NCBI GenBank assembly: GCA_015069605.1
Contig: SVII01000009.1
Coordinates: 1-50,954 of the forward strand
DNA from: Clostridiales bacterium
GTDB taxonomy: Bacteria; Bacillota; Clostridia; Christensenellales; Borkfalkiaceae
Length of the DNA: 50,954 bases
Direction of reading: 5' to 3'
Part shown: positions 26,643 through 34,783 of the stretch, piece by piece
Numbering within the stretch: the first letter of the stretch is position 1
How the letters are laid out: each line of letters opens with the position of its first letter
The notes under the pieces: generated by a model
What the model saw: the letters and a program-made list of their open reading frames with translations, nothing else
The model's database searches: none
Told to the model about the DNA's origin: nothing
Made by a program: the position numbers and the translations under genes

Positions 26643-27869
26643 ATGAGAAGGCAAAAGATTTCACAAAACAAGCATCGCGTTTATATGAAAAAACGCATTG
26701 CGAAGACCCGCTCCAGAGCGCAAAATGCAGGTTTCTTCTACTTGCTCGGGACACTCGCTGTTACGGCATTGGCTTGCCTGCCTTTGCTTGCATCTGAAGT
26801 AGCAGTTCTTGGCGCTATGAACTTCTGGACGATTTTGAACGTAGAAGGTGGGCTTTTCACGCTTCCTTTCCGTCAGGTCGTAATTGCTGCTTTGTACGCG
26901 ATTATGCTTGTTGTTCTTCTTATCAACGTAATCAGAATTTTCACGAAACTTGGTTGGTTGTACAAGAAGAAGGCTAGTAAAATGTACGGTTTTAACCGTA
27001 ACGTTTACGCAATGGACGACATGGGCAAGATTTTTGCATGCTCGTTCTCGACTGTAGTTGTTATGCACTTTGCAATTTACATTGCTTGTGGCGAATACGC
27101 TGTAACGATCAGCCCCCTTGCATATGCTGTAATCGGCGCTGGCTTGTTCTTCCACTTCGTTGCTTGTCTTATCGGCAGCAAAGTTAGTCTTTTTGACATT
27201 GAAGAAGGTTTCGGTGTAAGCGAACAAAGAAGAATGGTTCCCGTATTCCCTGCATTCATCCGCAATGTACTTCAAGTAGCAGTTATTGCTGTTATCGTTT
27301 ATATGTTCGCATCTGCTTCCAACATGATGGAAACGTTTGCTGCAATTACTCCTATCGTAGACAATGCATTTAGCATGACGAACCTTACGAACTATATCAA
27401 CGGTCTTGCTGCTAATCCTTTGTCGGTTGTTGAATTTGCTACGCAAGCATTGACGTTCGTATGGATTGTTGTTCTCGTTAAGCATGCTGTTGCTGCTACC
27501 GAATACAACATGGAAGGCGCAGATGGCGCTGGTATGAAGACCTCCAGAGTGTTCTTCTTCCTTACGTTCTTGACTGCTGCTGGTACGTTCGTATATAGAT
27601 ATGTTCTTGCTGCAGAACCTGCAATGGACATGAACAGCCTTATCGTTGCTGTTGCTGCACTTGTTATGTTCATTATCGAAGTTATCATGCGTAATGCTCC
27701 TGGCATCCCCGTTGAAATCAGCGAAGAAGATATCCTTGCAGCTGAAATGGCGAGAGAAGCAGCTAGCGACGACGTAGATATGGACTACTACTTCCAAGGC
27801 GCATACGTTCCCGTATACAATCACTCCGTTCAAACGAGACCTTGTTACGAAGAACTTATGGATGACTAA
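26643..27869 (+). CDS. Polytopic membrane protein, first of three tandem paralogues
   Basis: 408 residues, GGAGG six bases before the ATG. I do not recognise the family. A basic N-terminus (KKRIAKTRSRAQ) precedes about eight transmembrane helices (near 31-50, 77-100, 132-150, 158-178, 205-224, 262-282, 302-322, 331-349). The loop after helix 2 carries a Lys-rich patch and the motif GFNRN..AMD.MGK (116-129). Later conserved pieces are HF..CLIGS.VSLF (171-184), RNVLQV (207-212) and VVLVKHAVAATEYN (276-289). All recur in the next two genes. The C-terminal 55 residues are acidic and cytosol-type. Codons favour GCT, GTT and CTT as in the ribosomal gene rpsP, unlike the flanking genes, which fits high expression. 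Transport, envelope structure or sensing are all possible. Confidence 0.85.
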   Translation: MRRQKISQNKHRVYMKKRIAKTRSRAQNAGFFYLLGTLAVTALACLPLLASEVAVLGAMNFWTILNVEGGLFTLPFRQVVIAALYAIMLVVLLINVIRIFTKLGWLYKKKASKMYGFNRNVYAMDDMGKIFACSFSTVVVMHFAIYIACGEYAVTISPLAYAVIGAGLFFHFVACLIGSKVSLFDIEEGFGVSEQRRMVPVFPAFIRNVLQVAVIAVIVYMFASASNMMETFAAITPIVDNAFSMTNLTNYINGLAANPLSVVEFATQALTFVWIVVLVKHAVAATEYNMEGADGAGMKTSRVFFFLTFLTAAGTFVYRYVLAAEPAMDMNSLIVAVAALVMFIIEVIMRNAPGIPVEISEEDILAAEMAREAASDDVDMDYYFQGAYVPVYNHSVQTRPCYEELMDD

Positions 27870-27899
27870 TTAATCCTTATTATTTAAGCGTTGGCAAAA

Positions 27900-27936
27900 T
27901 GCTTCCGACCAGAATAAGATAAATACATAGGAAGCA
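27900..27936 (+). other. Hairpin between the first and second membrane paralogues
   Basis: TGCTTCC (27900-27906) pairs with GGAAGCA (27930-27936), loop of 23 bases, no T run. It may tune mRNA stability between cistrons. Confidence 0.4.
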
Positions 27937-27957
27937 CAAAAATTCTAGGAGAAGAGT

Positions 27958-29172
27958 ATGAAAGAATCTGGCTCCAAGGCAACGCGTCTGTTAAAGAAAC
28001 GGATTAGAAGTATACACCGCAGGGCAAAGTTTGTCGGCATACTTTATTTGCTGGCAACAATTGCCCTTGCGGCGTTAGCTTGCTTGCCTTTAATTAAAAT
28101 TGAAAACAGCGATTATTTGTGGTTGATTAATCTCGATACGGGTGCTTTCGCAGGGTTTGTTGAACCGTTCACTGCTTTAACGAGCGGTGCGGAGATGGAC
28201 GCGAAATTGCTTTTAGACGTTGTTTCGGCAGTATTGTACGTTCTCGTACTGTTGATTGCTGTCATTAACGTAATTAGATGCTTTACGAAGTTGAACTTCT
28301 TGTTCAAGAAGAAAGCAAGCCGTTCGTTAGGTTTCAATCGTAATATGTTCGCAATGGATCAAATGGGAAAAGCATATTCGGCTTCTTTCATTTGGATGGT
28401 GGTGTTGTATTTCTTCATCATTATGATCCGTACATACGTATTTACTACGACGTTTACGCTGATCGCGTTGGCAGTAGGAGTTGCATTCCACTTCATTTGC
28501 GGTCTTATCGGAAGCTCGGTTACCCTCTTTGTAGAGGTGGAAAACGACGAACAGAGATTCCGCTTTACGTATGGTGAAAATGGTGGTACGGGTTGGTCTT
28601 CCAACACGTTAAGAGTGGAAGAGCAGAAGAGAGAACAGCCCGTTAGAACGTTCTTCTTGCGTAACGTTATTCAAGTTGTCTTGTCTTGCGTTATGATGTA
28701 TTTCTTCTTATCGTTCTCGACTGTCGGTTACGCAGTAACGGATATTGTAGGCGGTAATATGGATGCATTGATGAACGATATGATGGGATACCTTATTCCC
28801 GTAGCGGTACAGCTTTTGACGGCTATAATGACTTGCGTGGTGTTTAGCTATGCTTTATCTACCAATGAATACGATCGTGATTGTATGGGCGATAAAGTGC
28901 GTGTAAAACGTAGATGGAATCGCGCGAACATTTGCCTCGTTATGATTTTGGCTGTTGTATCGTTAGTATTACCTTTGATCGCAGGCGGCGAAATCGTTAC
29001 CAATCAAATCCTTTTTGTAATCTTGGCATTGTCGATGTTCGTTTTGGACGTTGCGATTTTCCCTAGAGATAAGAAAAAATGGATTGGCGGCGTTATTTGG
29101 GATGGTTGTGAACCTTATGCAACCTATTCGCCTCGTCATTCGGATTGCGAACTGTATAGACCTACGTTCTAA
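27958..29172 (+). CDS. Polytopic membrane protein, second tandem paralogue
   Basis: 404 residues, AGGAGAAG just upstream, 88 bases after the first paralogue. Same plan: basic start (KKRIRSIHRRAKFVGILYLL), helix, extracytoplasmic loop of about 35 residues, helix, KKKAS.SLGFNRNMFAMDQMGK (about 117-138), a helix pair ending HFICGLIGSSVTLF, RNVIQVV, and a C-terminal helix. The late motif that reads VLVKHA.AATE in the other two is changed to FSYALSTNEYD here. It has an extra hydrophilic insert of about 35 residues (VENDEQRFRFTYGENGG..) before RNVIQVV. The tail is short and rich in Tyr/Cys. Function unknown. Probably co-transcribed with its neighbours. Confidence 0.83.
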   Translation: MKESGSKATRLLKKRIRSIHRRAKFVGILYLLATIALAALACLPLIKIENSDYLWLINLDTGAFAGFVEPFTALTSGAEMDAKLLLDVVSAVLYVLVLLIAVINVIRCFTKLNFLFKKKASRSLGFNRNMFAMDQMGKAYSASFIWMVVLYFFIIMIRTYVFTTTFTLIALAVGVAFHFICGLIGSSVTLFVEVENDEQRFRFTYGENGGTGWSSNTLRVEEQKREQPVRTFFLRNVIQVVLSCVMMYFFLSFSTVGYAVTDIVGGNMDALMNDMMGYLIPVAVQLLTAIMTCVVFSYALSTNEYDRDCMGDKVRVKRRWNRANICLVMILAVVSLVLPLIAGGEIVTNQILFVILALSMFVLDVAIFPRDKKKWIGGVIWDGCEPYATYSPRHSDCELYRPTF

Positions 29173-29205
29173 TAACTTTGCGGTTATAGGATAAAGGAAT
29201 TAACT

Positions 29206-29328
29206 TTGAAAAAAACGGTGTATGAAAAGTCGATTTACGGCAAAGTAAAAAACCGAATAGCAGCCGCCCGAAAGGGAGTTGTAAGATTTTCTCGAAATCT
29301 TACGGAATACATAAACTGCGAAAAATAG
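29206..29328 (+). CDS. Possible 40-residue basic peptide
   Basis: Small ORF starting with TTG, with AGGA seven bases upstream, lying between the second and third membrane paralogues. The product is basic and could form an amphipathic helix (KSIYGKVKNRIAAARKGVV), ending YINCEK. A perfect 9 bp hairpin (29281-29303) lies inside the ORF. I have no family match. It may be a real small protein, a decayed start of another paralogue (K-rich start), or leader RNA only. Confidence 0.35.
   Translation: MKKTVYEKSIYGKVKNRIAAARKGVVRFSRNLTEYINCEK
29281..29303 (+). other. Perfect hairpin ahead of the third membrane paralogue
   Basis: GTAAGATTT-tctcg-AAATCTTAC, 9 bp stem and 5-base loop, no T run. 54 bases before the next start; a candidate processing or stability element. 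Confidence 0.5.
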
Positions 29329-29357
29329 AGAGAAAGTTTTAGCTAAGGAGATATACG

Positions 29358-31046
29358 ATGAAAGCGTACGAACCCAATGCGATTGCATCGAGAAAGCGAA
29401 TAAAGAAAGTTCATTCGAAAGCAAAATTTGCCGGTCTGCTTTATTTGTTCGGTACGATTATTTTGGCTGTATTGGCAATTTTGCCTATGCCTGCACCTTT
29501 TGCTCCGGTATTGAGCATCAAGTTTGCAGGTGAAAACAATATTTCGGTAATGAACGTCTGGAATGCTTTCGCTTCCGGGCTTAGCGTTGATTTGGTCATT
29601 GCTATTTTGTATTTGTGCATTGTCCTTACCGGTGTTGTTAACATCATTAGAAGTTTGGCGAAACTCGGTCGTTTGATGAAGAAGACGTCGAGATATGCAA
29701 ACGGTTGCAATAGAAATATGCGTGCTATGGATGATTTGGCTGCAATTTTCTCTGGCACGTTTGCAGCGATCATCAACTTCAACTTCTTGATTTACGTAAT
29801 GGGAGAAGAACCTTCGTTCTCAATCCTTGCGTACGCAATCATTGCAGTTGGCTTGTTGATTCACTTCCTTGCAGGTGTTATTGGCGGTAACGTCAGCTTG
29901 TTTATCGTAGGTGCTACGGTAGAAGAACAAAAGAGAGAGAATGGTGTTGGCATATTCTTCGTACGCAACCTTCTTCAGGTTATTGCTACGGCGGCAATCG
30001 TATACATTTTCGGTGTAGCTTGTACGTTGTATCAGTTGATGCCTGACATTATGGCGTTCAACTTTGCAGGTATTATGGCTGGCGGCATCATGAATATTCT
30101 CAAACTTGCTCTTATGGTACTTGCAATTGTTTGGATTATGGTTCTTGTGAAGCATGCAACGGCAGCGACGGAATTCAACCGTTGGGGTATGGATGGCCCT
30201 GGTATGAAGAATTATAGAATTTTCAGTTTCTTCACTTTCATCACCTGCGGTGCATCTTTCCCTGTAATTTTGTTGTACAATGGCAACATGATCTATAACT
30301 ACTTGATCGTAGCGATTATTGCGTTTGTATTCTTCCTTTTGGATTGCATTATCAAACCTGGTGATCCTAGAGCAATGTGTAAGGGTAGAGAGGATATCTG
30401 CGAATTGCCTGATATGCCCCCCGTACCTCAAAGACCTATGATGCCTACGTGTGCGCCTATGACGATGTGCGCTCCTAGACCTATGTGTGCTCCGATGCCT
30501 TCGTGCAGCAACTATTGCACGGGTTGCGGCCCTCAGGGTATCTCCGCTTGTGCATCTCCCGCAATGGCTCCTATGCAGGCGCCCGATATGTACAGAGTTA
30601 ACTCTCCCGCATGTCTTACGAGAACAGGTATGGACAGCCGCCGTTTGAGAGAACAGGGCTACACCTTGAGAGATCGTGATGACGATTTGAGACAGGCAAG
30701 AGCTCTTGCAAAAGTAAACACGAAGCAAGAAAAGAAAAATAGAAAGAAAGCAAAAAAATTGAATGGTAAAGAAAAAGATTTTGTAAAAAATCTTGAATCT
30801 GCGGAAATGACGCCTGTTGCGCCTCCTGCAGCACCTGATACGTTTGATGTAAGACTTTCTTTGCCTGCTTCGCTTTTCCCTGGCAATATGCCTATGCCTG
30901 TACCCAGTGCAGACAAGAAATGGGAAGTAAAATGTCCTACTTGCGGTAAAACGTTGGAAGTAATGGACGGTGCTCCTTATAATCGTTGCCCTGGTTGCGG
31001 AAAGGTATTTGAAGTTCGCAAAGGCGAAAAATCTGTTCAAAAATAA
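29358..31046 (+). CDS. Polytopic membrane protein with zinc-ribbon tail, third tandem paralogue
   Basis: 562 residues, AAGGAG seven bases upstream. Residues 1-330 repeat the family plan: basic start (RKRIKKVHSKAKFAGLLYLF), about eight helices, NGCNRNMRAMDDL (115-127), HFLAGVIGGNVSLF (169-182), RNLLQV (203-208), VLVKHATAATEFN (262-274). The extra C-terminal 230 residues are soluble. They comprise a Pro/Met/Cys-rich stretch (354-420) with repeated MCAP-type units, a charged Lys-rich segment (445-480), and a terminal zinc ribbon with Cys526/529 and Cys544/547 (CPTC...CPGC) ending FEVRKGEK. The ribbon matches that of the small protein at 10443-10673. It may link a membrane complex to a cytosolic partner; function unknown. 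A terminator follows. Confidence 0.85.
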   Translation: MKAYEPNAIASRKRIKKVHSKAKFAGLLYLFGTIILAVLAILPMPAPFAPVLSIKFAGENNISVMNVWNAFASGLSVDLVIAILYLCIVLTGVVNIIRSLAKLGRLMKKTSRYANGCNRNMRAMDDLAAIFSGTFAAIINFNFLIYVMGEEPSFSILAYAIIAVGLLIHFLAGVIGGNVSLFIVGATVEEQKRENGVGIFFVRNLLQVIATAAIVYIFGVACTLYQLMPDIMAFNFAGIMAGGIMNILKLALMVLAIVWIMVLVKHATAATEFNRWGMDGPGMKNYRIFSFFTFITCGASFPVILLYNGNMIYNYLIVAIIAFVFFLLDCIIKPGDPRAMCKGREDICELPDMPPVPQRPMMPTCAPMTMCAPRPMCAPMPSCSNYCTGCGPQGISACASPAMAPMQAPDMYRVNSPACLTRTGMDSRRLREQGYTLRDRDDDLRQARALAKVNTKQEKKNRKKAKKLNGKEKDFVKNLESAEMTPVAPPAAPDTFDVRLSLPASLFPGNMPMPVPSADKKWEVKCPTCGKTLEVMDGAPYNRCPGCGKVFEVRKGEKSVQK

Positions 31047-31068
31047 TTGAATGATATAAAAATGAAAC

Positions 31069-31105
31069 AAACACTCTTGAAGATATTTCTTCTAGAGTGT
31101 TTTTC
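31069..31105 (+). terminator. Terminator of the membrane-protein cluster
   Basis: AACACTCT (31070-31077) pairs with AGAGTGTT (31094-31101), inner AAGA/TCTT stem, then T's. Confidence 0.85.
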
Positions 31106-31170
31106 ATATAGTAGCATCGCGTGACAACGGCATACTTGATGTGAATTTAGTGACAATAAGAGTCGAACCG

Positions 31171-31340
31171 ATCGAGTAAAAGTGCTTGAATAAAGGTATT
31201 ATATTAATCGAGTAAAAGTGGTTGGATAAAGGTATTATATTAATCGAGCAAAAGTGGTTGGATAAAAGTCTTATATTAATCGAGTAAAAGTGGTTGGATA
31301 AAGGGATTGTATTGATCAAGCAAAAAGGGTTGTGAAAATA
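31171..31340 (+). repeat. 36 bp direct tandem repeat, four full copies and one partial
   Basis: Units start at 31171, 31207, 31243, 31279 and 31315 (partial), exactly 36 bases apart, core ATCGAGTAAAAGTGGTTGG. Copies differ at a few positions. There are no spacers between units, so this is a minisatellite and not a CRISPR. On the minus strand the unit has no stop and would read as a 12-residue repeat, but no ribosome binding site or proper start is present. Confidence 0.9.
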
Positions 31341-31524
31341 TTATACCAACCTAGAGAATGGAGAAGTATATCTTAAAAAGTAAAATAATAAAAAAGTGAC
31401 GACAGTAATCGATGGAATTCAAACAATTGTGAGCAAATACCTTTGTAGTAAGGCTATAAAAAAAGGAAAATTCAACAGTCAAACAATGAGAGTAGGACAT
31501 ACTCAAATATGATAGGGGCGTCTA

Positions 31525-31553
31525 TTGACAAAATAAGAATAATATGTTACACT
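31525..31553 (+). promoter_or_regulatory. Probable promoter of the Cys-rich BspA lipoprotein
   Basis: TTGACA (31525-31530), 17 bp, TACACT (31548-31553). The -10 is weak, and the leader would be only about 11 bases long, barely holding the GGGAG ribosome binding site. Confidence 0.6.
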
Positions 31554-31570
31554 ATGAGTGGGAGTAAGTT

Positions 31571-34500
31571 ATGAAAAAGAAAATGATTTATTGGATAACG
31601 TCTATATTTTTAGCTTTGACTGCGATAGGATTTGCCGCTTGTAAAGATGACGATAAAAATACCGAGTCGAATAACGTCGAACAAAGTCAAGAAATAGAGA
31701 GCAGTTCAGGAGAACATACTCACGTATGGGAAGAAAGTTTTTCCGAGGCTTTGACGTGCGGTAAAAGTATTGAAAAAATCTATTCTTGTGAATGCGGCGA
31801 AACGAAGAAAGAAGACGTACAACTTCCTGAACATTCTTTTATCCATTACGAATTTGACAACAATCCTTGGTGTGATGAAAACGCTACAGAAACGGCGGTT
31901 TGCGACAACGAATGGTGTGAAGTGACGGATACGCGCGAGGTTCCTAATACCATGACGGGACACCATGGCGGCGCGCGTTCTTGCAAAAGCCAAGCGGTTT
32001 GTGTACAATGCCAAAAACCGTATGGAGAGATCGGGACGCACCGATTTACCGATTACGTGTACAACAATGACGCTACGTGCGAGGAAGATGGAACAGAAAC
32101 GGCGGTTTGTGTTTATCACAGCGACGTCGGTTGCAATGAAACGGACACACGACGTGCATTTGGTACAGCTCTTGGACACTCTGGTCTTAAAGGCACGTGT
32201 ACGGAACGTTCCCTTTGTGAGCGTTGCGGTATAGAATTTGGTGGATATTTCCATTTTTTCCAAAATTACGTGTACAATAACGATGCGAAATGTGAAGTGG
32301 ACGGCACGAAAACAGCGATTTGTGAATACGGTTGCGGCACCCAAAACACGGTAGAACAAAAAGGCTCGGCATTAGAACATATTTTTGAAAACTATGTATC
32401 TGATAACAATGCGACGTGTGAAACGGACGCAACGCAAACAGCGATTTGTGAGCGCGAAGGCTGCGAAAGCACGCACACGGTATCGATTGAAGGCACTGCG
32501 CTTGGTCATACATACGGCGCTTACGTATCCGACGAAAGCGGCAAGTGTGAAGAGAATGGTACGGAATCGGCGCTGTGCGTCAACGGTTGCGGAGAGAAAT
32601 TGACTAGGGAAGAGCGTTGGTCGCATCTTGGACACAATTTTGTGGACGGCATTTGTACTGCTTGCGAGGCAAAGGAATCCATTGGGCTCGAATACGTTTT
32701 CAATGAAATAGGGCAATATTACAGTGTGGCGGGGATCGGCACGTGCACGGATTCTACCCTTTTGATCCCTGCGACGTACAATGGTTATCCCGTGAAAGAA
32801 ATTGCGGATGATTCGTTCAATCGTGGTAATTTAAAACAAATCGTAAAGGTAGTGCTGCCAAATACGGTAACGTACGTCGGTACGAATGCGTTCGGTGTTA
32901 ATGACGCTTTGACGAATGTGTTGCTGTCCAAAAATCTCACCGAACTCGGCGCGTATGCGTTTTGGAATTGTCCCGCTTTGGAAAAATGTCCTTTGCCTGA
33001 CAGTTTGACGATACTTCACCCAGATACGTTCTCGTTTTGCAAAAAGCTGACGGCAATCGAATGGAGCCAAAATTTAACGGAAATCGGGGATAACGCATAT
33101 TCTTGGTCGGGTGTACAAAACCTAGTCATTCCAGACACGGTTACGTCTATCGGTGTGTTTGCTTTTACGCATTGTGAAGAGCTGATTTCCGTAGAACTCC
33201 CCGATACAATCACGCGTATCGAGCAATCCACTTTCGAAGAATGTTTCAATTTACAAAGCGTAAAATTGCCGAGCGACTTAATCGCAATCGGCAGTTGGGC
33301 ATTTAGCAAGTGTGTTTCTTTGCAAACAATATCTTTCCCTGAAAGTCTTTTATGGATTGGGGATAAGGCGTTTATGGGCTGCGAATCCTTGCAAACGTTG
33401 ACCTTTCCCGCTAAATTACAAACAATTTCTGGCGAGGCATTTCGGGAATGTTTGTCGATTGAAAGGGTTGTGATTCCCGAAGGAATGGCGAAGTTAGGGC
33501 AGGCGGCGTTCTATGGCTGTGAAAATTTAAAAAAAGTGGTATTGCCTGAAAATTTTGTTATGCTGAACCAGGCGTTTATTTATTGTAGCAACTTAGAAGA
33601 AATCAATTTTCCCAGAATGATGAAGGAAATCAGTTCGGGGGATTTCTTGGGGTGCGAGAAAATAAAAGACGTTCAATTACCTGATAGTGTGACGTCGGTT
33701 TCGGCGGCTACTTTTTCGGAAACGGCATGGTTTAACGACAAAAATAATTGGACAAACGGTATGCTGTTTAGCGGAAAGCATTTGATTGCGATTGATGAAA
33801 CAGTTAGTGGAACGTTCCATATTCCCGACGGAGTGTTGACGGTTGCGGATCAACTGTTTACATCCTCTCAGGTGACGGAAGTGTATATTCCTGCCAGCGT
33901 TTCCAACATAACGTCGTCTGCGTTTTGGAATTGTACAAAGGTGGAAAAGATTACGGTAGCGGACGAAAACGTTAAATATTTTTCCGTGGACGGAAACTTG
34001 TACGAAAGACTTCTGTTGAACGATGGCACTCCGATTGGGACGTGTACGTTGGTTAAATTTGCGCCGTCCAACCCGATGAAGACGTATATGGGGATAGAAG
34101 GTTTGACGAATATTCAATCGCGCGCGTTTTCATGGTCGCAATACGTTGAAGAAGTAATTTTTCCCGACAGTGTTACTAGAGTACAGTATTATAACTTTGA
34201 AGAGTGTGCGGCGTTGAGAAAAGTGGAGTTTTCTCCTAACATTACAAGTTTAGAACAAATGTTCTACAAATGTCCGAACTTGGAAGAAATCATATTGCCT
34301 AAAAAATTGACGCAACTTTTCTATCATTTCGTCGCGTACTGTCCCAAGCTGACGACGTTGATTCTTCCCGACAGCGTGATGTATATCGGGGAAAATCTTG
34401 CGAATCATTGCGATGCGTTAACCACCGTAGTGATTGGGGTAAACGTAAAAACGGTTTATACAAATATGATTTCTTCTTGTCCGAACGTGAACGTATATTA

Positions 34501-34663
34501 TAAAGGCTCGGTGGAAGATAAGGCGTTGATACAGTATCAGGGCGACGAAACGTTCCTTGGCGCGTGGTATTGTTACAGCGAAACGCCGCCGACGGAAGAG
34601 GGGGATTTTTGGCATTACGTAAACGGTGAGATTGTGCAGTGGGAGTTCGTTCCCATATCATAA
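31571..34663 (+). CDS. BspA-like lipoprotein with Cys-rich N-terminal repeats
   Basis: 1030 residues. The signal peptide and lipobox (GFAAC, Cys24) closely resemble those of the lipoprotein at 8-1840. Residues about 50-375 are six or so Cys/His-rich repeats of about 45 residues with pattern YV.NNDATCE.DGT.TA.C....C...GTALGH, each with paired cysteines that may bind metal or form disulfides. A single related unit occurs in the lipoprotein at 19140-20714. From about 380 to 1000 there are some 25 BspA LRR_5 repeats (L..I..SAF..C..L..V.LP..V..I). The end has the FWHYVNGEIVQW motif shared with the 8-1840 product. Inferred to be a surface adhesin or binding protein. Its nearest upstream DNA is the 36 bp repeat, so the gene sits in a variable region. 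Confidence 0.88.
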   Translation: MKKKMIYWITSIFLALTAIGFAACKDDDKNTESNNVEQSQEIESSSGEHTHVWEESFSEALTCGKSIEKIYSCECGETKKEDVQLPEHSFIHYEFDNNPWCDENATETAVCDNEWCEVTDTREVPNTMTGHHGGARSCKSQAVCVQCQKPYGEIGTHRFTDYVYNNDATCEEDGTETAVCVYHSDVGCNETDTRRAFGTALGHSGLKGTCTERSLCERCGIEFGGYFHFFQNYVYNNDAKCEVDGTKTAICEYGCGTQNTVEQKGSALEHIFENYVSDNNATCETDATQTAICEREGCESTHTVSIEGTALGHTYGAYVSDESGKCEENGTESALCVNGCGEKLTREERWSHLGHNFVDGICTACEAKESIGLEYVFNEIGQYYSVAGIGTCTDSTLLIPATYNGYPVKEIADDSFNRGNLKQIVKVVLPNTVTYVGTNAFGVNDALTNVLLSKNLTELGAYAFWNCPALEKCPLPDSLTILHPDTFSFCKKLTAIEWSQNLTEIGDNAYSWSGVQNLVIPDTVTSIGVFAFTHCEELISVELPDTITRIEQSTFEECFNLQSVKLPSDLIAIGSWAFSKCVSLQTISFPESLLWIGDKAFMGCESLQTLTFPAKLQTISGEAFRECLSIERVVIPEGMAKLGQAAFYGCENLKKVVLPENFVMLNQAFIYCSNLEEINFPRMMKEISSGDFLGCEKIKDVQLPDSVTSVSAATFSETAWFNDKNNWTNGMLFSGKHLIAIDETVSGTFHIPDGVLTVADQLFTSSQVTEVYIPASVSNITSSAFWNCTKVEKITVADENVKYFSVDGNLYERLLLNDGTPIGTCTLVKFAPSNPMKTYMGIEGLTNIQSRAFSWSQYVEEVIFPDSVTRVQYYNFEECAALRKVEFSPNITSLEQMFYKCPNLEEIILPKKLTQLFYHFVAYCPKLTTLILPDSVMYIGENLANHCDALTTVVIGVNVKTVYTNMISSCPNVNVYYKGSVEDKALIQYQGDETFLGAWYCYSETPPTEEGDFWHYVNGEIVQWEFVPIS

Positions 34664-34716
34664 GCAAACGCAACGTAATTTGCTGTATGCAAAGTGGAAA
34701 ATGAAGTGTAAAATGC

Positions 34717-34745
34717 TTGAAAAATACGGCGGTTTGCGGTATAAT
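34717..34745 (+). promoter_or_regulatory. Promoter of proS
   Basis: TTGAAA (34717-34722), 17 bp, TATAAT (34740-34745). The leader is short, leaving no room for a T-box. Confidence 0.85.
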
Positions 34746-34783
34746 GTATAGGAATAGGCAGTTTTGCAAGGAGTAAAAAAGTT

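Larger units (their letters stand above)
31106..31570 (+). other. Long intergenic region with tandem repeat and possible gene debris
   Basis: AT-rich. It contains the 36 bp repeat array (31171-31340) and, at 31396-31512, an open stretch of 38 codons beginning GTG without a ribosome binding site (ending QTMRVGHTQI). The latter may be a remnant of a lost gene. A promoter for the next lipoprotein lies at 31525-31553. Nothing else is recognised. Confidence 0.5.

Noticed and set aside
26661-27833. 390-codon minus-strand reading frame opposite the first membrane paralogue
   Set aside because: Antisense of a clear membrane protein gene; no ribosome binding site and no recognisable motif.
31104-31319. 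Minus-strand reading frame with a 12-residue repeat
   Set aside because: It follows from the 36 bp period having no stops on this strand; it has no ribosome binding site and no ATG, and it runs into a terminator.
31171-31340. CRISPR array
   Set aside because: Repeats are directly adjacent with no spacers, and no cas genes are present.
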